Shown: positions 34,034 to 43,976, numbered from the stretch's first letter. The stretch: 64,000 bases of DNA from Cupriavidus pauculus (GCF_008693385.1 NZ_CP044067.1:2275501-2339500), one strand, 5' to 3'. A program made the numbers and translations. The notes: generated by a model not told the origin, from the letters alone.

Positions 34034-34948
34034 TCAAGGGTTGACCGGCTTCACCATCGACGGCGTCAGCAACGCCGTCACCCAGTCCATGAAGGCGCGC
34101 ACGCGCAGCGGCAGGTTGCGCCGCTGCGCATAGAGCAGCGTCACCGGCATCGCTGGCGGTTGCAGGCCGGGCAGGATCTCGACGAGGCCGCCTGCCTCGA
34201 TCAGCGCGCGCATCGTGTGCGCGGGCGCCTGCACGATGCCGAGGCCCGCGAGCGCCGCGGCCTCGTACGATTGCCCGTTGTTGACGGTCACCGCGCCGTA
34301 CATCGGCAGGGCCTTTGCCTCGCCATCCTCGATATATTCGAATCCCGAAGACCGCTGGCCGAACGTGCCCACGAAATGCACGAGCCGGTGGTTCGCGAGG
34401 TCCGCCAGCGTGTGCGGCGTCCCGTACGCACGCAGGTAGGCGGGGCTCGCGCAATTCAGCAATGGCAGCACGCCGAGCGGCCTTGCCACGAGGCTGCTGT
34501 CCTCCAGGGGGCCGACGCGGATCACGCAGTCGAACCCTTCGCGCACGACGTCCACGCGCCGGTCGGTGCCGCTGATCTCGATCTGCAGGTCCGGATGCGC
34601 GGCGAGGAATTCCGACAGGCGCGGCAGCACGGTCTGCTGCGCGAGACCCGCGGGCATATCGACGCGCAGTCTTCCCTTCAGCGCGTGTTCGCCCTGCCGG
34701 AACATCCCGTGCAGTTCATCCATGTCGTCGAGCAGATCGCGCGCGCGTTCGTAGAACGCCTGCCCGTCCTGGGTCAGCTGGACCTTGCGTGTGGTGCGGT
34801 GGAACAGTTGGGTGTCGAGCGACGATTCGAGCCGCTGCACGGCCATCGATACCGCGGCCTTCGAGAGTTCGAGGCTCGCCGACGCGCGCGCGAAGCCGCC
34901 GAGATCGGCAACGCGCAGGAAGATGCGGAGCGTGTCGAGGCTGTCCAT
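34034..34948 (-). CDS. LysR-family transcriptional regulator
   Basis: 304-residue LysR regulator of the CrgA-like group. Winged helix at residues about 1-60 (MDSLDTLRIFLRVADLGGFA, KAAVSMAVQRLE), then the effector domain (RLRVDMPAGLAQQTVLP, FDCVIRVGPLEDSSLVARPLG). Divergent from an SDR oxidoreductase with 145 bp between them holding a 6-5-6 inverted repeat. It most likely controls that gene; LysR regulators of this layout often also control themselves. Confidence 0.88.
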   Translation of the reverse strand: MDSLDTLRIFLRVADLGGFARASASLELSKAAVSMAVQRLESSLDTQLFHRTTRKVQLTQDGQAFYERARDLLDDMDELHGMFRQGEHALKGRLRVDMPAGLAQQTVLPRLSEFLAAHPDLQIEISGTDRRVDVVREGFDCVIRVGPLEDSSLVARPLGVLPLLNCASPAYLRAYGTPHTLADLANHRLVHFVGTFGQRSSGFEYIEDGEAKALPMYGAVTVNNGQSYEAAALAGLGIVQAPAHTMRALIEAGGLVEILPGLQPPAMPVTLLYAQRRNLPLRVRAFMDWVTALLTPSMVKPVNP

Positions 34949-34973
34949 GGTGCCCTGCTATGCCGTCGCGATC

Positions 34974-34990
34974 GTTCACGTCGTGTGAAC
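34974..34990. promoter_or_regulatory. 6-5-6 inverted repeat, LysR-type site
   Basis: GTTCAC-GTCGT-GTGAAC lies 26 bp upstream of the lysR start and 104 bp upstream of the SDR start, the usual distance for a LysR recognition site. Confidence 0.5.
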
Positions 34991-35093
34991 AGTCATATCG
35001 TAGATGCGTAGTTTATTCCTTATCGATCGCGCAATAAAGTGGGATCAACGCATCGACGCATGAACGCGCGATGCATCGACCAAGGATCCGACC

Positions 35094-35867
35094 ATGACCA
35101 CGCCCACTTCCTCCATCGCTCCCATCGCCCTGATTACGGGCGGCAGCCGCGGCCTCGGCCGAAATGCCGTCGAGCATCTGGCGCGCCAGGGCACCGACAT
35201 CATCCTGACGTATCGCGGCAACCGCGCGGAGGCCGAAGCGGCCGTGGCGGCGGTGCAGGCACAGGGCCGCCGCGCGGTCGCGCTGCAGCTCGACGTCGGC
35301 GACAGCAGCACCTTCGACGCGTTTGCGACAAATGTGAAGTCAGTCCTCGCTGACTGGCAACGCACGCACTTCGACTTTCTGGTCAACAACGCGGGCGTCG
35401 GTATCCATGCGCTGATCGCGGAAACGACCGAGGCCCAGTTCGATGAACTGATGCGCGTGCATCTGAAGGCGCCGTACTTCCTGACGCAGAAGCTGTTGCC
35501 GCTGATCGCCGACGGCGGGCGCATTCTCAACGTGTCGAGCGGCCTCGCACGCTTCTCGATGCCCGGTTACGCCGCCTATGGCGCGATGAAGGGTGGAGTG
35601 GAAGTGCTCACTCGCTACATGGCCAAGGAACTCGGCGCGCGCCAGATCAGCGTCAATAGCCTGGCGCCCGGGGCGATCGAGACCGACTTCGGCGGCGCCA
35701 GCGTTCGCGACAACCCGCAGGTCAATGCGATGGTGGCGTCGGTTACGGCGCTGGGGCGCCCGGGCCTGCCCGACGATATCGGGGGCGTGGTCGCGGCGCT
35801 GCTCTCGCCCGGCACGAAGTGGATCAATGCGCAGCGCATCGAAGCGTCGGGCGGCATGCTGGTCTGA
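35094..35867 (+). CDS. SDR-family oxidoreductase
   Basis: 257-residue short-chain dehydrogenase/reductase. The dinucleotide motif is TGGSRGLG (about residues 15-22), the structural motif NNAGV (about residues 101-105), the catalytic region S-S then Y-A-A-Y-G-A-M-K (Tyr and Lys present), and the PGAIETDF segment follows. Cytosolic and NAD(P)-dependent; substrate not readable. Divergent from the LysR gene at 34034, which probably controls it. Converges on the next lysR gene with five bases between. Confidence 0.86.
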   Translation: MTTPTSSIAPIALITGGSRGLGRNAVEHLARQGTDIILTYRGNRAEAEAAVAAVQAQGRRAVALQLDVGDSSTFDAFATNVKSVLADWQRTHFDFLVNNAGVGIHALIAETTEAQFDELMRVHLKAPYFLTQKLLPLIADGGRILNVSSGLARFSMPGYAAYGAMKGGVEVLTRYMAKELGARQISVNSLAPGAIETDFGGASVRDNPQVNAMVASVTALGRPGLPDDIGGVVAALLSPGTKWINAQRIEASGGMLV

Positions 35868-35872
35868 GCCGG

Positions 35873-36820
35873 TCAGCCCTTGCGCGCGCGCCCGCCGGCC
35901 GCGCGCCTCGGGCGTTCCGTGGCCGGAAAGTGCCGCGCCACGCGGTCCTGCAGCCACGCGTGCAGGAGCCGGATGGCCGGCGAGAACTGTTTGCGATGCG
36001 GGCAGACGAGATTCAGCGGAATCGCATCGCCGACCACGCCGTCGAGCAGCGGGACAAGCCGGCCCGTGGCAATGTCTTCGGCGACGTCCAGCCGCGACTT
36101 GTAAGCGATGCCTTCGCCGGCCACCGCCCAGCGGCGCACGATATCGGCATCGTCGCTGACGAGCGGGCCGGACACCGCCACCACGCGGCGCTTGCCATCC
36201 TCCTGGAATGCCCACTTGTCGTACACGCGTCCATGCAGCATGAAGCGCAGGCAGGTGTGCGAGGTGAGCGCATCGAGCGATGCCGGTGCGCCATGCGCGG
36301 CGAGGTAGGCCGGCGATGCCACCACCACACGCCGATTGCCCGGATCGACGGGCATGGCCACATAGCTCGAGTCCTCCATATTGCCGTAGCGCAATGCCAC
36401 ATCGACGGGGTCGCGAAACACGTCGGCCACCTGATCGGAGAACGAGAGCCGCAGCGTCAGTTGCGGATGCGCGCGGCGGAATTCCGTCAGCATCGGCAGC
36501 AGCACGTTGCGGCCGAGATCGGAGGGCGCGGCAATCTGCAGCACGCCCTTGATCGCCGCGGTCTCCGCGTGCACACGTTCATGTCCCTCGCGCAGCGACT
36601 CCAGCGCGCCCTGTGCATAGGGCAGGTATTGCTCGCCATCCGCGGTCAGCCGCAGGCTGCGCGTGGAGCGCGCGAACAGGCGAATGCCGAGGTCGCGCTC
36701 GAGCCGCTGGATCGCGGCGCTGACCTGTCCGGGCAGCAGGTCGATTTCGCGCGCGGCAGCGGAGAAGCTGCCCAGCGCGGCGGAACGTACGAACAGGGCG
36801 AGGTCGTCGATGCGGATCAT
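35873..36820 (-). CDS. LysR-family transcriptional regulator
   Basis: 315-residue LysR regulator with the winged helix at residues about 1-60 (IDDLALFVRSAALGSFSAAA, QVSAAIQRLE) and a full effector domain. It ends in a basic tail (RPRRAAGGRARKG). Divergent from the secreted Yellow/MRJP-like gene over 133 bp that holds nested inverted repeats at 36842-36889. It probably controls that gene. Confidence 0.88.
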   Translation of the reverse strand: MIRIDDLALFVRSAALGSFSAAAREIDLLPGQVSAAIQRLERDLGIRLFARSTRSLRLTADGEQYLPYAQGALESLREGHERVHAETAAIKGVLQIAAPSDLGRNVLLPMLTEFRRAHPQLTLRLSFSDQVADVFRDPVDVALRYGNMEDSSYVAMPVDPGNRRVVVASPAYLAAHGAPASLDALTSHTCLRFMLHGRVYDKWAFQEDGKRRVVAVSGPLVSDDADIVRRWAVAGEGIAYKSRLDVAEDIATGRLVPLLDGVVGDAIPLNLVCPHRKQFSPAIRLLHAWLQDRVARHFPATERPRRAAGGRARKG

Positions 36821-36841
36821 GGGAGAGACGCGGGGATTTTC

Positions 36842-36889
36842 ACTGATTCAGGGAAAGTGCTCCCTGATTTTGCCTCTTTCTGAATCAGT
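36842..36889. promoter_or_regulatory. nested inverted repeats, likely LysR operator region
   Basis: Outer arms ACTGATTCAG (36842-36851) and CTGAATCAGT (36880-36889) are perfectly complementary. An inner pair TCAGGGA (36848-36854) and TCCCTGA (36861-36867) sits inside. CTGATT also recurs at 36864-36869. It lies 22 bp upstream of the lysR start and about 65 bp upstream of the divergent gene. Confidence 0.6.
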
Positions 36890-36953
36890 TGGCGATGGCC
36901 ATGATGGATCCATTGCAGTCTTTCCCATCGTCATCTATCCGCCGAGGTTCACC

Positions 36954-38144
36954 ATGCAAGCTCAGTCTCTCGCCCATCGGGGCCTTCCCAGACTCTCGCG
37001 ATTTGCCGCAGCCCTCACGCTCGCGTTGGCCGCGCCGTTCGCGCTCGCCGGCAAGCCCGCTTCCGCAAGCCTCCCGGCCGAGCGATATGCCGGCACGCTG
37101 GAGCAGGTCTTCGCATTTCGCGGTGCGATGCCGACGGGCGTGACGGTGACCGAAACCGGCCGCATCTTCGTCAACTTCCCGCGCTGGGGCGACGATGTGC
37201 CGTTCACCGTGGGCGAGATTCGCGGCAGCAAGGTGGTGCCGTATCCCGACGCGGCGATCAACCGCGAGGACAACCCGCAGGGCTTCCTGAGCGTGCAGAG
37301 CGTGGTGGCCGACGGCCAGGGCAGGGTGTGGATCCTCGATACGGCCGCGCCGAAATTCTCGGCGCCCGCACCGGGCCGCGCGCGACTGGTCGCCGTGGAT
37401 CTGGCCACGAACAAGGTGGTGAAGTCGCTCGTCTTCCCGCCCGAGGTCGTCTTGCCCAGCACGTACGTGAACGATATGCGCTTCGACTTCCGCGTCGGCC
37501 AGGCAGGCACCATCTACGTCACCGATTCGTCGGTATCGGGCCCCGGCGCGATCATCGTGGTCGATATCGAAAGCGGCCGCGCGGTGCGCCGCCTGAGCGG
37601 CGATGCATCGACGTCGGTGGACAAGTCGTTCGTGCCCGTGGTCGAAGGCAAGACGATGATGAACCGCGCGGCCGATGGCAAGACCAGCCCGTTCGGCGTC
37701 GCGTCCGACGGCATCGCGCTGTCCGCCGATGGCAAGACCTTGTACTTCTCGCCGCTGTCGAGCCGCCATCTGTACGCGGTCCCCACGCAACTGCTGCGCG
37801 ACCCGGCGGCCAGCGACGCGCAGATCTCGGCCGCGGTGAAGGATCTGGGCGAGAAGGGCGCCTCCGACGGTATGGAGGCCGATGCCGACGGCGCGGTGTA
37901 CGCAACCGACTACGAACACAACGGCATTCGCAAGCGTCTGCCCGATGGCAGCTGGGAAACGATCGTGCACGACCCGCGCGCGCTGTGGCCCGATACGCTG
38001 TCGATCGGGCCGGACGGCTATCTGTACTTCACGGCAAACCAGCTGCACCGGATGCCGGGCTTCAACGGCGGCAAGGACCTGCGATCCAAGCCTTACTCGC
38101 TGTTCCGCGTGAAGATCGACGCGAAGCCCGCGCCGACGCGATAA
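36954..38144 (+). CDS. secreted Yellow/MRJP-family beta-propeller protein
   Basis: 396-residue protein with a signal peptide (residues about 1-32, cleavage near ALAGKP). The mature protein is of the major royal jelly / Yellow family (PF03022): LEQVFAFRGAMPTGVTVTETGRIFVNFPRW, YVNDMRFDF and a TDSSVSGPGAIIVVD segment. It should form a beta-propeller in the periplasm or outside. Bacterial members are often labelled L-dopachrome-tautomerase-related; no bacterial reaction is certain. GAGG lies six bases before the ATG. The partner LysR gene is divergent. Confidence 0.83.
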   Translation: MQAQSLAHRGLPRLSRFAAALTLALAAPFALAGKPASASLPAERYAGTLEQVFAFRGAMPTGVTVTETGRIFVNFPRWGDDVPFTVGEIRGSKVVPYPDAAINREDNPQGFLSVQSVVADGQGRVWILDTAAPKFSAPAPGRARLVAVDLATNKVVKSLVFPPEVVLPSTYVNDMRFDFRVGQAGTIYVTDSSVSGPGAIIVVDIESGRAVRRLSGDASTSVDKSFVPVVEGKTMMNRAADGKTSPFGVASDGIALSADGKTLYFSPLSSRHLYAVPTQLLRDPAASDAQISAAVKDLGEKGASDGMEADADGAVYATDYEHNGIRKRLPDGSWETIVHDPRALWPDTLSIGPDGYLYFTANQLHRMPGFNGGKDLRSKPYSLFRVKIDAKPAPTR

Positions 38145-38160
38145 ACGCCGGGCTGGGCTG

Positions 38161-38532
38161 TCAGCCGGCGCTGCGGTCCAGTACGACGAAGTACTTGCGC
38201 ACGGGCTCGACCACCTCGAACGTGCCTTCGAAGCCCGACGGAATCACGCAGGCATCGCCCGGACCGAATTCGCGCGCGTTGCCCGCGGTGTCGGCGATGC
38301 GCACGCGGCCGCTGATCACGTGGAAGAACTCTTCTTTGGTCGGCGGAAACACGATGCGCCAGGCGCCGGGCTCGCAGGCCCAGATGCCGCAGTCGAAGTC
38401 ACCGCGCTCGGCGCTGTAGTGCGTCCACGTGGTGCGGTGCGGATTGCCGATGACCAGGCGGTCGGGGCTCGGCCGGTCGTGCGTGGGGGCCGGTTCGGCG
38501 CGGAAGTCGATCAGGGCGGGCGTCGTGGTCAT
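38161..38532 (-). CDS. cupin-domain protein
   Basis: 123-residue small cupin of the EutQ-like cupin_3 type: FDCGIWACEPGAWRIVFPPTKEEFFHVISGRVRI, followed by FGPGDACVIPSGFEGTFEVVE. A likely metal site uses E, H and later residues, but the second motif lacks a clear histidine, so metal binding is uncertain. It lies 39 bp after the phytase-like esterase gene and is probably co-transcribed. Function unknown. Confidence 0.8.
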   Translation of the reverse strand: MTTTPALIDFRAEPAPTHDRPSPDRLVIGNPHRTTWTHYSAERGDFDCGIWACEPGAWRIVFPPTKEEFFHVISGRVRIADTAGNAREFGPGDACVIPSGFEGTFEVVEPVRKYFVVLDRSAG

Positions 38533-38571
38533 GGTGATGCCGGGGCGGAGAGTGTGGATAACGAAAGCCCG

Positions 38572-39738
38572 TCAGTTTACCGGCGGCAGCACCTCGAAGG
38601 CCAGCAATTGCGTGATCTGCGGCGGATGGAAGTTGTCGTCCGAGACCAGCACGATCGTGTCGTGGCCATTCGGCAGCTTCGGCCCCCACGCGATGCCCTC
38701 GATATTGTCCAGCCGCTGCAATGCCAGTGCTTTCAGATTCAGGACGAGCCGCTTCGTCGCGGGTTTGAACGTGCCTTCGCGCAGCGCCGGTACCTCGCGC
38801 ACGTCGGTCGCGTCGCGGATATTCATCTCGTAGATGCGGATGTCGTTGGACCAGCGGCCGTTCTCGTCCTGCGCGGCACCGCGCTCGATCATCAGAAAGC
38901 GGTTCTCGTCCACCGCGAGCATGTCGGAGACACCGTTTTCGCCGTGCTTCCCCTTTGCCGGCACGGGTACCACGGCGTCGATCGGATAGGCGACCTGGCG
39001 CAGCACGGCGCCGTCGCGCGCGAATTCGGTCACGCGGCCGAACGCGCCCTGCTCGGGTGTGGGCAGTGGCCCGTCCTCGTGCGTGGGTCCCTCCATCGAC
39101 ACCCATAGCGTGCGGCCGTCTGCCGAGAACGTCAGGCCCTCGAATGTCGCGTTGAAGCGCGAGCCGCTACCGATCGGATGGCAGAGCCGCAACATCGGCG
39201 GCGGCTCGATGCGCGCGATAAAGGCGCCCGTGGCGGAGCCATGCGTGATCGACGGATCGCGAAACGTCGTCAGGCAATCGCCCTCGCTCGTGTACCAGAG
39301 CGACCGGTCGGTCGGATCGATGCGTATCGACTCGAAGTCCGCAATCTCGCCGCGCGCCAGCACCTGGCGCAGGCGCGACGGATAGGGCTTGCCGTCCTGC
39401 TGCGTGAACACCGAGACCCCGGTCAGCGTAATGCCCCGAAACGCCTCCGCATCGAGGTCTAGCCTGGCCGTGTAGAAACGCGCGGGCGCCTTCTCCGAGC
39501 GGTCGTCACTCAGCAGATACCAGGTGTCGGAGGCCGCGTCGTAGTCGAGTCCGGACAGGCCGCCGACCGCCGTGTCGCGAAACATCTCGCCGGACGGAAT
39601 ACGTTGCTCGCCAATCAAACGCAGGCTGCCCACGGCGCGGTCCGCGGCATGGGCGAGGGGCAGGGCCAGCATGGCCAGTGCGCCCAGGGCGCTGACCAGA
39701 ATCGGCTTCAGGGGAAAGAGGCGGGCGCGGGCGCGCAT
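38572..39738 (-). CDS. secreted esterase-like/phytase-family protein
   Basis: 388-residue protein with a signal peptide (residues about 1-32, ALPLAHA-A). The mature part belongs to the group described as esterase-like activity of phytase (PF13449): GGLSGLDYDAASDTWYLLSDDRS near the start, FEGLTFSADGRTLWVSMEGP, NRFLMIERGA, and LDNIEGIAWGPKLPNGHDTIVLVSDDN near the end. Likely a beta-propeller in the periplasm, possibly acting on a phosphate or carboxylate ester. It leads a two-gene unit with the cupin. Confidence 0.82.
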   Translation of the reverse strand: MRARARLFPLKPILVSALGALAMLALPLAHAADRAVGSLRLIGEQRIPSGEMFRDTAVGGLSGLDYDAASDTWYLLSDDRSEKAPARFYTARLDLDAEAFRGITLTGVSVFTQQDGKPYPSRLRQVLARGEIADFESIRIDPTDRSLWYTSEGDCLTTFRDPSITHGSATGAFIARIEPPPMLRLCHPIGSGSRFNATFEGLTFSADGRTLWVSMEGPTHEDGPLPTPEQGAFGRVTEFARDGAVLRQVAYPIDAVVPVPAKGKHGENGVSDMLAVDENRFLMIERGAAQDENGRWSNDIRIYEMNIRDATDVREVPALREGTFKPATKRLVLNLKALALQRLDNIEGIAWGPKLPNGHDTIVLVSDDNFHPPQITQLLAFEVLPPVN

Positions 39739-40155
39739 TTGCGGATGTCCTGTGCGGGGTCAACGCGCGATTGTGCCAGCCGCGCGTGACGAGGCTTTGC
39801 GGCGATCCCCGGTTTTTATCGCCGAGCCCACAGGTGCGTATTTCGCTACCTGTTGTTTTCACGCTCCACATTGTGAACATGGCCGTCGTCGATAGTGAAA
39901 CATCTGCAAGTGCAGATAGCGCGCAATTTTCCGCTACGAACGCCGAACTTGGCCGCTGTAGACGTCCATTGGATGCGTGAAATGGCGTTTGTATCGACTT
40001 TATATGCGAATCATTCGCATTTGTGTTTTCATTCGTAAATCCATACAATCCGCCTCCGGATCCATGTATGGCTTGTAGAACAGGTTCGGCTGTCTGCTTC
40101 TCCGTGCATGTGAGCCACTACTAACAAAGACAGTCTCTCGGGGAAAATCAGCATC
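39739..40155. other. 417-bp regulatory region before the siderophore receptor
   Basis: Gene-free, AT-richer interval between the divergent phytase-like gene and the siderophore receptor. It contains a 7-2-7 inverted repeat (ATCTGCA-AG-TGCAGAT, 39902-39917) and a Fur-type palindrome at 40004-40020. The 135 bp after the Fur site form a long leader in which I see no open reading frame of note. Confidence 0.65.
40004..40020. promoter_or_regulatory. Fur-type operator
   Basis: ATGCGAAT-C-ATTCGCAT is a perfect 17-bp palindrome of the beta-proteobacterial Fur-box kind. It lies 135 bp upstream of the siderophore receptor gene and implies iron repression of the receptor and piuC. Confidence 0.78.
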
Positions 40156-42426
40156 ATGAGCAGATATTCGGAGGTGTTCCGACCCAACGCGCTCGTCACC
40201 GCGATCGCGGGTCCGATGGCCGCGATGGCCATGCAGGGCGCGGCGGCCCAGGAAGCGCAACCGCAGCCGGCCGCACCGGCGCAGACCACGGCGCAGGCAA
40301 GTCCGCCCGCCCGGCTGAAGAGCGTGACCGTGCAGGCCCAGCGCGACGAGTACAAGGTCGATGAGGCACAGTCCGCCAAGTTCACCGCGCCGCTGCTGGA
40401 CACGCCGAAGTCGGTGACCGTGATTCCCGCCGAGGTCATCCAGCAGAGCGGATCGATCACGCTGCAGGACGCGCTGCGTACCACGCCGGGCATCACATTC
40501 GGCGCGGGAGAGGGCGGCAACCCCATCTCCGATCGTCCGTTCATCCGCGGCTTCGACTCGATGGCGAGCATCTTCGTGGACGGCGCGCGCGATGCCGCAT
40601 CGCAGACGCGCGACACGTTCAATATCGAGAGCATCGAGGTCATCAAGGGACCGAGCTCGGCCTTCGGCGGCAAGGGCTCCGTCGGCGGCATGATCAATAT
40701 CGTGTCGAAGCTGCCGCAGAAGGAGAACTTCGTGCAGGGCTCGGTGGGCATCGGCACCGATGCCTACAAGCGCGCGACGCTCGACGGCAACTATCTGCTC
40801 AACGACAACACCGCGCTGCGCCTGAACGCGATGGCCTACGACGCGAATACGCCGGGCCGCGAGGCCGTCGGCGGCCATTCGTGGGGCTTTGCGCCGTCGG
40901 TGACGTTCGGCATGACGGGGCCGACCAAGGTCACGCTGCAGTACTACCACCTGCAGGGCCGCGATATGCCGGATTACAGCATTCCATACGCGCGTCCGGC
41001 GGCGCAGGCGAGCAAGGCCAATCCGGTCGGACCCGCTAACGTGGACCGCAACAACTTCTACGGCCTCGTCGATCGCGACTTCCGCAAGACGCAGACCGAT
41101 ATCGGCACCGCGATCATCGAGCACGCGTTCAGCGATCGCCTGAAGGTGCGTAACCTGACGCGCTGGGGCCGTTCCACCAACGACTACATCGTTACGAACC
41201 CCGACGACAGCCGTGGCAACGTGGCCAACGGCTACGTCTACCGCAGCACGAAGAACCGCGACTCGGCCACCGAGACGCTGACCAACCAGACCGACTTCAC
41301 CGCGAAGTTCGAGACCGGCTTCCTCAAGCACACCGCGCTGTTCGGCTTCGAGTTCAGCCGCGACGACACCAACAACACACCGTACAACATCGTGCCGAGC
41401 GTGGCGGGTACCACCTGCAATGCCGCGCTGCTGGCCAGCTACGACTGCACGAGCCTGTACAACCCGAACCCGGGTGATCCGTGGCGCGGCCGCATCGGCA
41501 AGCTGCCGGCGACGACGAATACCACCACCAACGAGCGCGCGGTCTACCTGTTCGACACGGTCGAGATCACCAAGCAGTGGCTCGTGAACGGTGGCGTGCG
41601 CTACGACAGCTATCGCACGAACCAGTTCACGCCCGCGTACACCAATCCGAACACCAACGCGGCGGTGGCGGCGGTGGGCCTCTCCAACAGCTCGCACTTC
41701 TTCAACTACCAGGCCGGTATCGTCTACAAGCCGGTGGAGTACGGCAGCATCTATGTGTCGTACGGTACGGCCTCGTCGCCGCCGGGCACGACCAACGGCG
41801 ATGGCGCGGACAACCTGACCGCGCAGATCCAGAACCTGGACCCCGAGCGCAGCCGCTCGTGGGAACTCGGTACCAAGTGGGATCTGCTCGGCCGCCGGCT
41901 GTCGCTGACCGGCGCGGTGTTCATGATCGACAAGGACAACGCGCGCGTGGCCGTGGATGCGAACACCACGCAGAACGTGGGCAAGCAGAAGGTCAAGGGC
42001 TTCGAGCTCGGCTTTGCCGGCAACCTCACCGACAAGTGGGGCGTCTTTGGCGGCTATACGTACCTGCATAGCGAGCTCGAGGACAATGGCGCCGTCAACC
42101 GCGCCAACAACGGCAACCAGTTCCCGAACACGCCGAAGAACAGCTTCAGCCTCTGGTCGACGTACCAGCTGCTGCCCGACTTCACGGTCGGTGGCGGCGC
42201 GTACTACGTGGCGCAGGTATTCGGCAACCCGGCCAACTCGCTGTATGTGCCGTCGTACTGGCGCTTCGACGCGATGGCCGCGTACCGTGTGAACAAGAAC
42301 CTGACGCTGCAGCTCAACGTCCAGAACCTGTTCAACCGCGAGTACTTCACCAAGGCCTTTACCGCGCACTATGCATCGCTGGCGCCGGGGCGTTTTGGTA
42401 TGCTGACCGCCAACTTCCGCTTCTAA
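40156..42426 (+). CDS. TonB-dependent catecholate-type siderophore receptor (Fiu-like)
   Basis: 756-residue outer-membrane receptor. The signal peptide (about residues 1-31) is followed by a Pro/Ala/Gln linker, the TonB-box region [12 protein letters not shown] and a plug ([19 protein letters not shown] to [12 protein letters not shown]). The barrel ends [12 protein letters not shown] with terminal Phe. The similarity style ([21 protein letters not shown], Asn-rich loops) is that of Fiu/catecholate receptors. The Fur box and the piuC gene next door fit this well. It imports ferric catecholates with TonB energy. Confidence 0.88.
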   Translation: MSRYSEVFRPNALVTAIAGPMAAMAMQGAAAQEAQPQPAAPAQTTAQASPPARLKSVTVQAQRDEYKVDEAQSAKFTAPLLDTPKSVTVIPAEVIQQSGSITLQDALRTTPGITFGAGEGGNPISDRPFIRGFDSMASIFVDGARDAASQTRDTFNIESIEVIKGPSSAFGGKGSVGGMINIVSKLPQKENFVQGSVGIGTDAYKRATLDGNYLLNDNTALRLNAMAYDANTPGREAVGGHSWGFAPSVTFGMTGPTKVTLQYYHLQGRDMPDYSIPYARPAAQASKANPVGPANVDRNNFYGLVDRDFRKTQTDIGTAIIEHAFSDRLKVRNLTRWGRSTNDYIVTNPDDSRGNVANGYVYRSTKNRDSATETLTNQTDFTAKFETGFLKHTALFGFEFSRDDTNNTPYNIVPSVAGTTCNAALLASYDCTSLYNPNPGDPWRGRIGKLPATTNTTTNERAVYLFDTVEITKQWLVNGGVRYDSYRTNQFTPAYTNPNTNAAVAAVGLSNSSHFFNYQAGIVYKPVEYGSIYVSYGTASSPPGTTNGDGADNLTAQIQNLDPERSRSWELGTKWDLLGRRLSLTGAVFMIDKDNARVAVDANTTQNVGKQKVKGFELGFAGNLTDKWGVFGGYTYLHSELEDNGAVNRANNGNQFPNTPKNSFSLWSTYQLLPDFTVGGGAYYVAQVFGNPANSLYVPSYWRFDAMAAYRVNKNLTLQLNVQNLFNREYFTKAFTAHYASLAPGRFGMLTANFRF

Positions 42427-42433
42427 GCACTGT

Positions 42434-42455
42434 CCCCGGGGCTGGCGCCCCGGGG
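42434..42455 (+). other. strong GC hairpin between receptor and piuC
   Basis: Arms CCCCGGGGC (42434-42442) and GCCCCGGGG (42447-42455) with a 4-base loop, just after the receptor stop and 11 bp before piuC. There is no T-run, so it is probably not a full terminator. It may stabilise the receptor mRNA or lower read-through into piuC. Confidence 0.6.
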
Positions 42456-42466
42456 GCGCACCGACC

Positions 42467-43150
42467 ATGATGCTTCAGATTCCCGACCTGCTGACGCGCG
42501 AGCAGGTCGCACGATGCCGCGCACTGATGGATGCCGCCGAGTGGGTGGACGGCAACCAGACTTCGGGCTACCAGTCCGCGCTGGCCAAGCGCAATATGCA
42601 GTTGCCGGAAGGCTCGCCCGTCGCGCATGAGGTGGGCGGACTGATCCAGGACGCGCTGGCCAACAGCGCGCTGTTTTTCTCGGCGGCGCTGCCGCTCAAG
42701 GTGTTTCCGCCGCTGTTCAATCGCTACGAGGGTGGCCAGACGTTCGGCAATCACGTGGACAACGCCATCCGATATCTGCGGGGCACCGACTTCCGTATTC
42801 GTAGTGACTTGTCGGCGACCGTCTTCCTGACCGATCCGGCCGATTACGACGGTGGCGAACTGGTCATCGAGGACACGTATGGCCAGCAGCGCGTCAAGCT
42901 GCCGGCGGGCCATATGGTCCTGTACCCGGCCACGAGCGTGCACCATGTGACGCCGGTCACGCGTGGCGCGCGGGTGTCGTCGTTCTTCTGGATCCAGAGC
43001 ATGGTGCGCGACGACGGACAACGCGCGCTGTTGTTCGACCTCGACAACAACCTGCGTCAGGCCAGCGGGGCACTGGGCGCGGACCACGCGTCGGTGATCG
43101 GCCTGACGGGCGTGTATCACAACCTGCTGCGGCGATGGGCAGACGCCTGA
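42467..43150 (+). CDS. piuC: PiuC/YbiX-type Fe(II)/2-oxoglutarate dioxygenase
   Basis: 227-residue cytosolic dioxygenase of the PKHD family. The iron triad is visible as His96 and Asp98 in GNHVDNAIR and His159 or His160 in SVHHVTP; the 2-oxoglutarate arginine follows in GARVSSFFW. Family members are found next to Fiu/PiuA-type siderophore receptors, as here (40 bp after the receptor stop), and are thought to modify siderophores or their breakdown products. The start M-M-L-Q matches relatives. Confidence 0.9.
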   Translation: MMLQIPDLLTREQVARCRALMDAAEWVDGNQTSGYQSALAKRNMQLPEGSPVAHEVGGLIQDALANSALFFSAALPLKVFPPLFNRYEGGQTFGNHVDNAIRYLRGTDFRIRSDLSATVFLTDPADYDGGELVIEDTYGQQRVKLPAGHMVLYPATSVHHVTPVTRGARVSSFFWIQSMVRDDGQRALLFDLDNNLRQASGALGADHASVIGLTGVYHNLLRRWADA

Positions 43151-43172
43151 TTCCGCGGGTATCATCGGCAGC

Positions 43173-43976
43173 ATGCCGCGCACGCCCCACCTCTCTCCCA
43201 AACTGCACCTGACCGCCAGCCACGGCTTTGCCTTGCATGAGAGCCGGCAGCCCGGTTTCCAGCGCGCATGGCATATGCACGATTGCGGCATGCTGCTGTG
43301 GCCGCGCGCGGGCCGATTGCGGACTGTCTGGGACGTTGCCGCGCCGCCGTCGGACGACGCTACCGCGGACGATGCCGCGCCGGACGCGACGCACGATGCC
43401 ATGCTGGTGCGGGGCACGGCCGTGCTGCTACCCGCTTCCACCACGCATGTGACGACGTCCGATCCCGGACGCCAGCATCACGGCGAACTCTATCTGCCGC
43501 CGGACCGCCTGCGCGAATGCCGGCAGTTTGGCGCGCTGCACCTCGATGCGGCCACGGTGGCCATGCTCGATGCGCTGCTGGCCCCCACCATTACCGCGCA
43601 GAGTGCGGCCTTTCTGGTGCGGGCGATCGTCGAGCAGATCGTCACGGGCCGGCTGCCTGCGTTACCTGCCGCGGTGCCGGCCGAGCCCGCATCGATCGTG
43701 CTGCGCATGGTCCGGCGGTTCACGTCGGCGCTCGAACGCGACCAGGCGATGCCGTCGATCGACGCCGTGGCCGCGGATCTCGGCGTCTCGATTCGCCGTT
43801 TGCAGCGTGCCTGTCAGATCGAGCTTGGCGCGAGTCCGGTGGAGGTCCGGCGCCGCATGCTCGCGTCGCATGCCCGCGCATTGCTGGCATCGGGCCAGAC
43901 CGCGGCGCGGGTCAGCGTTCAGCTCGGATTCGCGAGCAGCGGCCATCTGCACCGCCTGCTGCGGGATATCGACTGA
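43173..43976 (+). CDS. AraC-family transcriptional regulator
   Basis: 267-residue AraC regulator. The N-terminal cupin-like region (AWHMHDCGMLLWPRAGRL, LLPASTTHVTT) is interrupted by a low-complexity acidic insert of Asp and Ala (about residues 60-76). The C-terminal double helix-turn-helix follows (DAVAADLGVSIRRLQRAC; LGFASSGHLHRLLRDID). It begins 22 bp after piuC and is probably co-transcribed. It may tune siderophore uptake. Confidence 0.82.
   Translation: MPRTPHLSPKLHLTASHGFALHESRQPGFQRAWHMHDCGMLLWPRAGRLRTVWDVAAPPSDDATADDAAPDATHDAMLVRGTAVLLPASTTHVTTSDPGRQHHGELYLPPDRLRECRQFGALHLDAATVAMLDALLAPTITAQSAAFLVRAIVEQIVTGRLPALPAAVPAEPASIVLRMVRRFTSALERDQAMPSIDAVAADLGVSIRRLQRACQIELGASPVEVRRRMLASHARALLASGQTAARVSVQLGFASSGHLHRLLRDID

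Noticed and set aside
40000..42468. Very long open frame on the minus strand opposite the siderophore receptor
   Set aside because: It is antisense to a fully convincing TonB receptor, has an Arg/His/Val-rich composition typical of reversed high-GC coding sequence, and matches no family.
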